A DNA stretch of 64,000 nt from the NCBI GenBank assembly GCA_944320415.1, contig CALUHJ010000001.1, positions 1 through 64,000 of the forward strand. The letters are read 5' to 3'. This document shows, piece by piece, positions 15,872 to 23,857 of the stretch. The translations under genes and the position numbers were made by a program. Each line of letters opens with the position of its first letter. The first letter of the stretch is position 1. This DNA is from an uncultured Bacteroidales bacterium (GTDB taxonomy: Bacteria; Bacteroidota; Bacteroidia; Bacteroidales; P3). Under the pieces are notes generated by a model. That model was not told the origin of the DNA. It saw only the letters and a program-made list of their open reading frames with translations, and did no database searches.

Positions 15872-16999
15872 CTAAATACACTCCAATATTTTTTTACACA
15901 TGAATTCCGCAGCATGACCGTCCCCAAAAATTTCAGGATAATCCTTAGGCGGATTCTCAAGATAATATCCGGATTTGTCAACTATCAGGTCAAAATCCGC
16001 ATCACATATTGCGGCATTACCATTTTCCACTATCTCGACCCATTCGGTCTGAGGCCTAAGAATGATACAAGGCTTCTTAAGAAAATAAGCCTCTTTCTGA
16101 ACTCCGCCCGAATCGGTAATTATCATGCTTGCAGAGGTTTCCAAATAAATCATATCCAAAAAGGATACCGGGTCAATAATGTCTATGTTGTCGTTTGAAT
16201 GCAAAACCTCAACAAAATCCTTCCCCAACATAATCGGCAGCATCTTTTTCGTGCGCGGATGAAGAGGCAAAACTATTCTCATATGTCTTGACATCTCGAT
16301 TATGGCCCTGAAAATCGACGACAGTCTTTGAGAATCATCCGTATTGTTGTTACGATGTATGGTACAAAGTACAAAATCCTTTCCGTAAATATCTTGTTTG
16401 CAATGCATTGACTTCACCTTTCGGGAAAAATAAAGCGTATTGTCATACATTATGTCCCCACAATGATATATATTAGGCTGATTTACAGTAGCCTTATCAT
16501 GCAATTGCGGAGAGAATCCTTCCTTCAAAAGATTATTATAGCCTGCATAAGTAGGTGAAAACAAAAGAGTTGAGCAATGATCGCACATGATACGGTTTAT
16601 TTCCTCGGGCATGTTCTTGTCAAACGAACGCAGTCCGGCCTCTATGTGAATTACGGGTATATGAATCTTGCTTGCGGCTATTGCTCCGGCCAAAGTGGAA
16701 TTGGTGTCCCCGTACAGAACGACGGCATGTGGTTTTTCCGTTTCCAGAACATGTTCTATGCCTTCCGTCATCCTTGCAGTCTGTACTCCGTGACTGCCGC
16801 TGCCTACCGCAAGATTATATTTCGGCAAAGGTATTTCCAATTCCCTGAAAAAAACCTCCGACATGTTCTCGTCATAGTGTTGTCCGGTATGCACTATCGT
16901 TTCTTCTATGCTGTCGGAAAAACACTCCCTTATCGCCCTGCTCAAGGCCGAAGCCTTTATGATTTGAGGCCGGGCACCGACTATGGTAACTATTCTCAT
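15872..16999 (-). CDS. wecB: UDP-N-acetylglucosamine 2-epimerase (non-hydrolysing)
   Basis: Interconverts UDP-GlcNAc and UDP-ManNAc for surface polysaccharide synthesis. It has 375 residues in a GT-B-like fold. Recognisable motifs are GARPQIIKASAL at the N-terminus, HTGQHYDENMSEVFF, YGDTNSTLAG, HIEAGLRSFDKNMPEEINR and ITDSGGVQKEAYFL. Its start overlaps the stop of the upstream glycosyltransferase by 4 bases, implying a joint role in making an N-acetylated surface glycan. Confidence 0.93.
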   Translation of the reverse strand: MRIVTIVGARPQIIKASALSRAIRECFSDSIEETIVHTGQHYDENMSEVFFRELEIPLPKYNLAVGSGSHGVQTARMTEGIEHVLETEKPHAVVLYGDTNSTLAGAIAASKIHIPVIHIEAGLRSFDKNMPEEINRIMCDHCSTLLFSPTYAGYNNLLKEGFSPQLHDKATVNQPNIYHCGDIMYDNTLYFSRKVKSMHCKQDIYGKDFVLCTIHRNNNTDDSQRLSSIFRAIIEMSRHMRIVLPLHPRTKKMLPIMLGKDFVEVLHSNDNIDIIDPVSFLDMIYLETSASMIITDSGGVQKEAYFLKKPCIILRPQTEWVEIVENGNAAICDADFDLIVDKSGYYLENPPKDYPEIFGDGHAAEFMCKKILECI

Positions 17000-18222
17000 A
17001 ACTCCTGCATTTGTTTGTACAATTCCTCTGCTATACGATCCCTGTTGAAGTTCTCACCCGCATATTTCAAACCGTTCTCCCCCAGTTCCCTGACCAAATC
17101 GGGATTGCTGTAAAGCCGCATTATCTTTTCCGCCAGATCCCTGCTGTTTTCAGGCTCAAAAGCAAGTCCGCATCTGCCTTCGTCTATAAACAACTCCTTC
17201 GCCTCTCCCTCCAGTCCGAGCAGAACAGGCTTTTTCAATGCAAGATTCTCAAATATCTTGGAAGGTATAGCTCCCTTGAACAGCTCCAGTCTTTTCAAAG
17301 GAACAACACTCGCATCCGTATCCATTATGATGCCCTGCATCTCTGATTTGGGAACGGCATCGTAAAATCTGAGATTATGCAAACCAAGTTTCTCTTTCAG
17401 TTTCAGCAGTCTTTCTTTCTCCGGACCGTTACCCAAAAGAACGAACTTTATGTTCTCTTCGTTCTCAAGTTCCTTCGCCGCATACAGAATCACATCCAAC
17501 CCTTGTGCATAACCTATTATGCCGCCGTAAAACAATATAAAATCCTTCTCATCATAGCCATTGGCCGCTCTCCACGCATTACGCTCACCGCTTTTTCCGG
17601 CATCGTAAAAATTCAGGTCAACACCGTTTTTCAGCCAATAAACCTTCTTGTCGGGGAATCTTTGAGAGATGTTTCTTACAATGCCCTGCGTCTGTCCGGT
17701 TATCAATGCTGCCTTTCTGTAGCAAAATTCCTCCAATACGGTTGCACTGTTCAGCAGGAACCTGTTGGTGATTATGCCCAGTTTTTCGGCACTTTCAGGC
17801 CACAAATCCGACACATTGAAAATCATTTTGGCCCCTTTGGCCTTTGCAAGCAGAAAAGCGGTAATACCCAAAAACAAAGGAGGGCTTTCAACCAAAAGCA
17901 AATCCTGTTTCCTTAAATGAACAAGTCCGACAAACAGAGAGGAAAATACGAAGGAAAAATAGTTCAACAACCTGGAAACCACACTTTTGGATTTAGAAAC
18001 GTATATCCATGCACGATATACCTCCATTCCGTCCATCCGTTCCCCGACATGAAATTTCCCTCTGTAATCGGGATGCACCACCATTTGAGGATAATTTGGC
18101 ATTGCGGTCAGTACGCTCACCGTCATTCCCTTTTGTTGCAAACGTACCGCAAGCTCGTACAACCTGTTCTGAGGAGCTCCCACCTCGGGAGGAAAATACT
18201 GGGTCAAAATAACCAATTTCAT
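16996..18222 (-). CDS. glycosyltransferase family 4 (WbuB-like)
   Basis: A 408-residue retaining GT-B glycosyltransferase. The N-terminus ILTQYFPPEVGAPQNRLYEL is characteristic of the WbuB group, which adds N-acetylated deoxyhexoses in O-antigen and capsule synthesis. The nucleotide-sugar site is in the C-terminal half (FYGGIIGYAQGLDVIL; SVVPLKRLELFKGAIPSKIFE). A hydrophobic stretch near residues 85-115 may dip into the membrane. The ATG at 18222 is used; the frame upstream begins only with TTG. It is the first gene of a probable glycosyltransferase-wecB-prenyl synthase-clpP transcript. Confidence 0.9.
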   Translation of the reverse strand: MKLVILTQYFPPEVGAPQNRLYELAVRLQQKGMTVSVLTAMPNYPQMVVHPDYRGKFHVGERMDGMEVYRAWIYVSKSKSVVSRLLNYFSFVFSSLFVGLVHLRKQDLLLVESPPLFLGITAFLLAKAKGAKMIFNVSDLWPESAEKLGIITNRFLLNSATVLEEFCYRKAALITGQTQGIVRNISQRFPDKKVYWLKNGVDLNFYDAGKSGERNAWRAANGYDEKDFILFYGGIIGYAQGLDVILYAAKELENEENIKFVLLGNGPEKERLLKLKEKLGLHNLRFYDAVPKSEMQGIIMDTDASVVPLKRLELFKGAIPSKIFENLALKKPVLLGLEGEAKELFIDEGRCGLAFEPENSRDLAEKIMRLYSNPDLVRELGENGLKYAGENFNRDRIAEELYKQMQEL

Positions 18223-18256
18223 ATCCGACAACAAAAATCTTTTCCGCTTAATCCTA

Positions 18257-18264
18257 CAAAGGTA
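18257..18264 (-). promoter_or_regulatory. -7 element upstream of the WbuB-like gene
   Basis: TACCTTTG on the minus strand, 35 bases before the ATG. The region where a TTTG element would be expected lies at the edge of repeat copy 3, so the repeat may have replaced or supplied upstream promoter sequence. Confidence 0.55.
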
Positions 18265-18274
18265 ATTCTTTTTT

Positions 18275-18340
18275 TTGATTCGGATAAAATGAATTCAGAA
18301 GACAATTTTTTCTTTTCTGAATCCATTTTTTCAGAATCAA
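18275..18340 (-). repeat. dispersed palindromic repeat, copy 3
   Basis: On the minus strand it begins TTGATTCTGAAAAAATGGAT, continues TCAGAAAAGAAAAAATTGTC and closes TTCTGAATTCATTTTATCCG then AATCAA. Arms are inverted repeats with a few mismatches. It is in the divergent region between the glycosyltransferase and atpB promoters. Confidence 0.85.
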
Positions 18341-18477
18341 ATTCCATTAAACCCAAATCAAATTCCGTTTTCTCAATGAGAAACGGTGAAAATGTCAATA
18401 TTAATATTGTGGCGATGACATTCGCCCGCTGCCAATTAAAAAAATGAAATTCTTTCTTCGTTTGCAAGAATTATCAC

Positions 18478-18485
18478 TATATTTG
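18478..18485 (+). promoter_or_regulatory. -7 element upstream of atpB
   Basis: TATATTTG lies 18 bases before the ATG at 18504, matching the Bacteroidota -7 box. Its position excludes the longer in-frame start at 18444. Confidence 0.6.
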
Positions 18486-18503
18486 CCACAAAAAATAAGC
18501 AGT

Positions 18504-19568
18504 ATGAAAAAAATAGTTTTGTTTTTTATCGTTACATTGCTTCTTTCCGTACAAACGACAAAAGCCGAACAGGAAAAAGAAAAGTTCAATGCCGGAGACA
18601 TGATAATGGAACACATCGGCGATTCTTACACCTGGCACATTCTCACCTACAAGTCGACAGACATATACATACCTCTTCCAGTCATACTGATAAACGACGG
18701 AAAAATAGATGTTTTCCTCTCGAACAAATTCAATCACGGACATTCCGCATACAATGGATACAAGATAGCGGACAAACAGGACGGGGAAAATGTGGCCGGA
18801 AAGATAGTCTGCGTTGATGCAAACGGGAAATACAACGGTAAAAAACCGTATAATTTCTCGATAACAAAGAATGTACTGGCCATATTCATAGTTGCAGGAC
18901 TGATGATTGTGCTTGTTCTGAAAGGAGCGAGTGTTGCAAAGAAACGAAAGGGGAAAGAACCGAAAGGTGTTCAGACACTGGTAGAATTTTTTGTCATTTA
19001 CATACGCGACGACATAGCCATACCATCGATAGGAGAAGAAAAATACAAGAAATACCTTCCATATCTTTTGACGGCCTTTCTGTTCATCTTCTTTTCCAAT
19101 CTTCTGGGTTTGTTTCCTTTCTTTCCTGGAGGTGCCAATATCACGGGAAACATAGCCGTTACGCTGTGTCTTGCCGTTTTTACCTTCGTTATAACCAATG
19201 TAAGCGGCAACAGAAACTACTGGAAGCACATGGTGAACATGCCAGGTGTTCCATGGTGGCTGAAATTTCCTTTGCCGATAATGCCTGTTGTCGAGATATT
19301 GGGAATGTTCACCAAACCGTTTTCGTTGACAGTGCGTCTGTTTGCCAATATTACAGCCGGACACGTGATAATCCTAAGCTTCATGTGCATAATCTTCATA
19401 TTCGGAGAACAGAGTGCGGCGCTCGGATACGGAACAGCCATAGTTCCGCTGTTTTTCAGCATATTCATGACATTGCTGGAAATACTTGTTGCATACATTC
19501 AGGCTTATGTCTTTACGCTTTTGTCTGCAATATACATAGGTATGGCAACGGAAGAACACCATGCTTAA
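18504..19568 (+). CDS. atpB: F1Fo ATP synthase subunit a
   Basis: Membrane subunit that carries the ion half-channels next to the c-ring. It has 354 residues, longer than the E. coli protein because Bacteroidota versions begin with a cleaved signal peptide and a periplasmic domain (about residues 1-130). The essential arginine is in PFSLTVRLFANITAGH (about residue 280), and the C-terminal helix LEILVAYIQAYVFTLLSAIY is conserved. It is not followed by atpE or any other ATP synthase gene: the next gene, DUF4175, overlaps its end by 8 bases. Confidence 0.93.
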   Translation: MKKIVLFFIVTLLLSVQTTKAEQEKEKFNAGDMIMEHIGDSYTWHILTYKSTDIYIPLPVILINDGKIDVFLSNKFNHGHSAYNGYKIADKQDGENVAGKIVCVDANGKYNGKKPYNFSITKNVLAIFIVAGLMIVLVLKGASVAKKRKGKEPKGVQTLVEFFVIYIRDDIAIPSIGEEKYKKYLPYLLTAFLFIFFSNLLGLFPFFPGGANITGNIAVTLCLAVFTFVITNVSGNRNYWKHMVNMPGVPWWLKFPLPIMPVVEILGMFTKPFSLTVRLFANITAGHVIILSFMCIIFIFGEQSAALGYGTAIVPLFFSIFMTLLEILVAYIQAYVFTLLSAIYIGMATEEHHA

Positions 19569-22500
19569 TGACGAACTGATAAGGAAACTTGACGTATTCA
19601 TACGCAGGTTTTACAAAAATCTGTTGTTGAAAGGACTGTTGTATTCCCTTGCCTTGCTGGTGTTTGTCTTTCTTTTGCTCAATCTGTTGGAGTATTTCGG
19701 ATACAACGGCACCGGTACAAGAACATTCATATTTTATTCCTATATCTTCCTTGCAGCCGTTCTTCTTGTCTTTTTTGTGTTAAGACCTGCCGTAAAGATG
19801 TGCAAAATAGGCAGGAGGCTCTCTTATGACAAGGCGGCCGAAATCATAGGAAGTCATTTCCCGCAGGTGTCGGACAAACTACTCAATCTGCTCCAGTTGA
19901 AAGAACTTTCCAAGACATCGGACTCGCAATTGTTGATTGCAAGTATAGAACAAAGGACAAAAGAACTTTCTCCCATACCGTTCCATAAGGCAATAGACAA
20001 AAAGAAAACGAAACGCGGTCTTGCGTACAGTCTTGTTGCAGTGTTTTTTCTGCTTCTGACCGCTATGGTATTCCCTTCCTTTCTCAGGGAACCGACATAC
20101 AGATATATTTATCACAACTCTCATTTCGAGAAACCCGCCCCTTTTGTTTTTGAACTGGAGAATAAAAAGATGCAGGTGCTGCAACACGATGATTTCGAAC
20201 TGAAACTGAAGGTTTACGGTGAGGCTTTGCCTGAGGTTGTCAACGTAAACATTGAGGGGAAAATGTTCCAGATGCGCAAATCGGACAAGAATTCCTTTTC
20301 CTACCGCATAAGGCAAATGCAGAAGACGACAAGGATAAACTTTGTTGCGGCCGGATTTGAAAGCAGGGACTATGTGATAGAGGTTAATCCAAAACCCATT
20401 CTTGTTTCACTTGAGGCTGTTTTGGAATATCCTGCATATACCAAACTGAAATCCAAAACGATAACTTCCCTGAATTCTTTCAGCGTGCCAAAAGGGACGA
20501 AAATAGTATGGCATGCACAAACAAAAGATACAAAACGGCTTGTCTTCAATTCCGGTGACAAAAAAATGGAATTGGTTGCAAATGACAAGGGTCAAGCATC
20601 CTGCTCTCAAAGGATAATGGAGGATTATTCCTTTTTGATTCAGACTCAGAACGAACATACGGTTTATTCCGATTCCCTGCGTTTTCAGATTGAATGCATG
20701 GAGGACAAATATCCGCAGATTGCAGTCATAGAACAGAAGGACAGTATAGTTGCCGACGTTCTGTTGTTTCGCGGACAGATAAAGGACGATTATGGATTTG
20801 ACAAACTGGAATTTCATATCCTGCGATACAAAAACGGAGAAGAAAAGGTTGCGGACAAGAAAATTCAGAACATAATGCTTAACGGACAGGAAAGCGCTCA
20901 GGAATTTTATCATTATGTACAGCTTTCGGAACTCGGAGTGGAAAAAGGAGACAGACTGGAATATTATTTTCAGGTATGGGACAATGATGGAGTAAACGGT
21001 CATAAGTCAAGCAAAAGCAGTGTTTTTGTATTTTCCGTCCCTACCGAGAAAGAATTGGATGAGAAAAAGGAAATGAATTCAGAACAAATAAAATCGGAAA
21101 GCGAAAAGACAATAAAGGAAATAAGAGAACTGCAGAAACAGATAGAGGAAATAAACCGCAAACTGATAGAAAAAAAGGAATTGCAATGGGAAGATAAAAA
21201 ACAGGTGGAGCAATTGCTGGACAAACAACGCGAACTGAAACAGAGGGTTGAACAAATAAGAGACAAACTGAAACAGAACAATGAAATAGAGGAAAGTTTC
21301 AGCAAACAGGAACAGGAGATACTGGAAAAGCAGAAGGAACTTGAGCGTCTGTTCAATCAGGTTATGGACGAACAGATGCGGAACATGATGGAAGAGATAC
21401 AAAAACTGTCCATGGAGCAGATTGACAAAGACAAATTGAACGAGAGTCTGAACAGGATAAAATTGAACAATGAAGATTTAAGCAAACAGCTTGACCGAAA
21501 CATGGAAATGTACAAGAGGTTTGAGGTTGAAAAGCGCGCAAATGAAATAATAGACAAATTGAAGGAACTGTCCGAACAACAAAAAAAACTATCGGAAGAG
21601 ATAGGCAAAATGGAAGACAGAGATATAAAAAAGAAGCAGCACAATGTGAACGAAGATTTTCGTAAGCAACAAGAAAAACTGAACAAGCTTCAACAACAGG
21701 CAAAAGAATTGGAAACGCCTCAAGACATAAACCGGGACAAACAAAGGGAGGAGAACATAAACGAACAGCAGAGGCAGGCGGAGGAAAACATAGAACGCAA
21801 CAAAAACAGGAAGGCTAAGGAGAACATGGAGGAATCGTCCGAACAAATGCAGCAGATGGCGGAGGATTTGCAGCAACAGTTCGAAGATAACCAGCAGGAA
21901 CAACTGGCGGAAGACTTGGAAGAAGTACGACAAATGCTGAAGAATCTGATAAGATTGTCCAAGAATCAGGAGGAATTGATGAATCAAACAAAGAGAACCA
22001 AAGTTTCGGATCCTTCATACCAAACCATAATAAAACAGCAATACAACATAAAAGAGGACATTAAGCTTATAAACGACAGTCTGTTTGCCATGAGCAAACG
22101 TCAACCTCATGTCGGCAGTTTGATAAACCAAGAACTCACGAAAATAGGAGACCATATAGACAAGGCTCTTGAATCGGTATTGAAATACAATCAGGTTCAT
22201 TATGCCAATTACAAGAATTCTTCAGCTTCATCTTCACAACAATATGCCATGACCTCCATGAATAATTTGGCTTTGATGTTATCCGAATCCATAGAGAACA
22301 TGCGCAAGGAGCAACAACAAAAAAGCAACTCCAAGGGTAAATCAAGCAGTCAGTGCAAGAACCCTTCGTCTTCCTCTTCATCCAAACCATCCTCACAAAA
22401 CATGAAAGGTTTGCAGGAGTCTCTCAACAAGGAGTTGGAACGATTGAGAAAAGAACTGGAAAATCAAAAAAACAAAGGACCTCAAAAAATAGGAGAAGGG

Positions 22501-22932
22501 GCAAAGTTGAATGAAGCTTTGACAAAAGCTGCTGCACAACAGGAAATGATAAGAAAGCTTGTGCAGAAAGCTGCAGAACAAGCTAAGAAGAATGAAGGCA
22601 AACCGTCAAAATTACTGAATGAAATTCTGAAACAAATGGAACAAACCGAAAAAGAAATCGTAAACAAAACCATAAGCCGAAAAACTATAAACAGACAGGC
22701 TCAAATTCTGACCAGAATGCTGGAGTACGAAAAGGCTGAAAAGAAACAGGGTGAAGATTCGAAAAGAGAATCCTCAACAGGTAAGGATAAAATAAATAAG
22801 ATTGAAGAAGAATTCTTGGAATTCAAGAAGTTACAAAACAGGGACGAAGAGTTGTTCAAACAGATTCCTCCTGTGTTTTCTCCGTTTTACGACAAGAAGG
22901 TAACGGATTACTTTTATAAATTTGATAATTGA
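19561..22932 (+). CDS. DUF4175 family large membrane-anchored coiled-coil protein
   Basis: A 1123-residue protein found in Bacteroidota and some Proteobacteria; function unknown. Two N-terminal hydrophobic segments (about 20-42 and 52-75) and a third near 155-175 anchor it. A beta-rich region runs to about 490, likely outside the cytoplasm. From about 495 to 800 there is a very long coiled coil, extremely rich in Glu, Lys and Gln. Around 915-950 lies a serine-rich linker. A second coiled coil and a conserved tail (PPVFSPFYDKKVTDYFYK) close the protein. It overlaps the end of atpB and precedes the HATPase-like, ybeY and mnmG genes. Confidence 0.85.
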   Translation: MLNDELIRKLDVFIRRFYKNLLLKGLLYSLALLVFVFLLLNLLEYFGYNGTGTRTFIFYSYIFLAAVLLVFFVLRPAVKMCKIGRRLSYDKAAEIIGSHFPQVSDKLLNLLQLKELSKTSDSQLLIASIEQRTKELSPIPFHKAIDKKKTKRGLAYSLVAVFFLLLTAMVFPSFLREPTYRYIYHNSHFEKPAPFVFELENKKMQVLQHDDFELKLKVYGEALPEVVNVNIEGKMFQMRKSDKNSFSYRIRQMQKTTRINFVAAGFESRDYVIEVNPKPILVSLEAVLEYPAYTKLKSKTITSLNSFSVPKGTKIVWHAQTKDTKRLVFNSGDKKMELVANDKGQASCSQRIMEDYSFLIQTQNEHTVYSDSLRFQIECMEDKYPQIAVIEQKDSIVADVLLFRGQIKDDYGFDKLEFHILRYKNGEEKVADKKIQNIMLNGQESAQEFYHYVQLSELGVEKGDRLEYYFQVWDNDGVNGHKSSKSSVFVFSVPTEKELDEKKEMNSEQIKSESEKTIKEIRELQKQIEEINRKLIEKKELQWEDKKQVEQLLDKQRELKQRVEQIRDKLKQNNEIEESFSKQEQEILEKQKELERLFNQVMDEQMRNMMEEIQKLSMEQIDKDKLNESLNRIKLNNEDLSKQLDRNMEMYKRFEVEKRANEIIDKLKELSEQQKKLSEEIGKMEDRDIKKKQHNVNEDFRKQQEKLNKLQQQAKELETPQDINRDKQREENINEQQRQAEENIERNKNRKAKENMEESSEQMQQMAEDLQQQFEDNQQEQLAEDLEEVRQMLKNLIRLSKNQEELMNQTKRTKVSDPSYQTIIKQQYNIKEDIKLINDSLFAMSKRQPHVGSLINQELTKIGDHIDKALESVLKYNQVHYANYKNSSASSSQQYAMTSMNNLALMLSESIENMRKEQQQKSNSKGKSSSQCKNPSSSSSSKPSSQNMKGLQESLNKELERLRKELENQKNKGPQKIGEGAKLNEALTKAAAQQEMIRKLVQKAAEQAKKNEGKPSKLLNEILKQMEQTEKEIVNKTISRKTINRQAQILTRMLEYEKAEKKQGEDSKRESSTGKDKINKIEEEFLEFKKLQNRDEELFKQIPPVFSPFYDKKVTDYFYKFDN

Positions 22933-22955
22933 CGAAAGAGAGATTTGTTAGTTGT

Positions 22956-23402
22956 ATGGGTAGTAACATTTATAGCAAGAAATTAAGGTTAAGTCAGACG
23001 AGCGATATAACTTCACTCATCGAAAGAATATGTCAGGACAATAACATAAATAATTACTTTGCTTCCATTTCCGTTTCCATAAGCTATATAATAGATATGA
23101 TGAAACACGAGTTTCGTAACGAGCAAAGCTTCGTCATTGATTTTCATTTTGAGCAATGTGTTGGAGGAGTTTCGTTCGTGCTGTTGTGTCAGAAGCCTAT
23201 ATTTGAAGAAAAAAAATTCGGGATGGACTTGTATAACAGACCCGAGGATTGTGTGGTTTCAAGTCTTACCGACAAAATAATCATATTAAGTCAAGGCAAA
23301 GGAGTTGAACTGCAATTCTACGTAAACGGAATAGAATCCGAATTGTTGAACAACAGACAAAAAGGTTTGAGAAGTTACGTTGAGAACAAAGCACAATATT
23401 AG
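22956..23402 (+). CDS. small HATPase-like protein, possible anti-sigma/ATP-binding fold
   Basis: A 148-residue soluble protein located between DUF4175 and ybeY, a position where Bacteroidota often carry an 'ATP-binding protein' related to RsbW-type histidine-kinase-like ATPases. The visible evidence is weak: an N-terminal segment RLSQTSDITSLIERICQDN resembling the start of such domains, and a central strand-helix pattern. The classical N and G boxes are not clearly recognisable, so ATP binding is uncertain. I use the ATG at 22956; an in-frame TTG at 22929 overlapping the previous stop is an alternative. Confidence 0.6.
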   Translation: MGSNIYSKKLRLSQTSDITSLIERICQDNNINNYFASISVSISYIIDMMKHEFRNEQSFVIDFHFEQCVGGVSFVLLCQKPIFEEKKFGMDLYNRPEDCVVSSLTDKIIILSQGKGVELQFYVNGIESELLNNRQKGLRSYVENKAQY

Positions 23403-23414
23403 AACAGAACACGA

Positions 23415-23843
23415 ATGGCAATCAGTTTTTCATTTCAAAAAAAATTCAATTTGCATTCACGGACCAAGCTCAAAGAATGGATAAAAAAGACAGCGGAACA
23501 AAGAGGAAAAAAAATCGGAAATATATCATACATTTTTTGCAGCGACGATGAATTGCTCCAAATAAACAACCAATATCTTAAACACGATTATTACACGGAT
23601 GTAATTACATTTGATTATTCTGAAGGTGTCGTCTTGAACGGTGACATCTTCATAAGCATAGACAGAGTCAAGGATAATGCGGAACAGGTCGGCGTTACCT
23701 TTGAAGAAGAATTGTATCGTGTTATGATTCATGGTGTTTTACACCTCTCTGGTGTAAATGACAATACTGAACAACAGGCAAAACAGATGAGGAAAGCTGA
23801 AGAAGACAGTCTGAAATTGTTGTTTGGTCAAACAGTTGCATAA
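23415..23843 (+). CDS. ybeY: endoribonuclease YbeY (16S rRNA maturation)
   Basis: A 142-residue zinc-dependent RNase involved in 16S rRNA 3'-end processing and ribosome quality control. The metal site is IHGVLHLSGVND; the last usual histidine of the HGxLHLxGxDH motif is replaced, as is common in this phylum. It is 12 bases after the HATPase-like gene and 14 bases before mnmG, in one operon. Confidence 0.93.
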   Translation: MAISFSFQKKFNLHSRTKLKEWIKKTAEQRGKKIGNISYIFCSDDELLQINNQYLKHDYYTDVITFDYSEGVVLNGDIFISIDRVKDNAEQVGVTFEEELYRVMIHGVLHLSGVNDNTEQQAKQMRKAEEDSLKLLFGQTVA

Positions 23844-23857
23844 TTACAATCAGAAAA

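Noticed and set aside
18477..19364. 295-residue open frame antisense to atpB
   Set aside because: Shadow of the atpB coding frame; rich in Cys, Tyr, His and Arg, with no plausible protein features.
21060..22800. Many near-repeats in DNA within the DUF4175 gene, suggestive of a tandem array
   Set aside because: They reflect repeated Gln/Glu/Lys codons of coiled coils, not DNA repeats or CRISPR: no regular spacing or conserved spacers.
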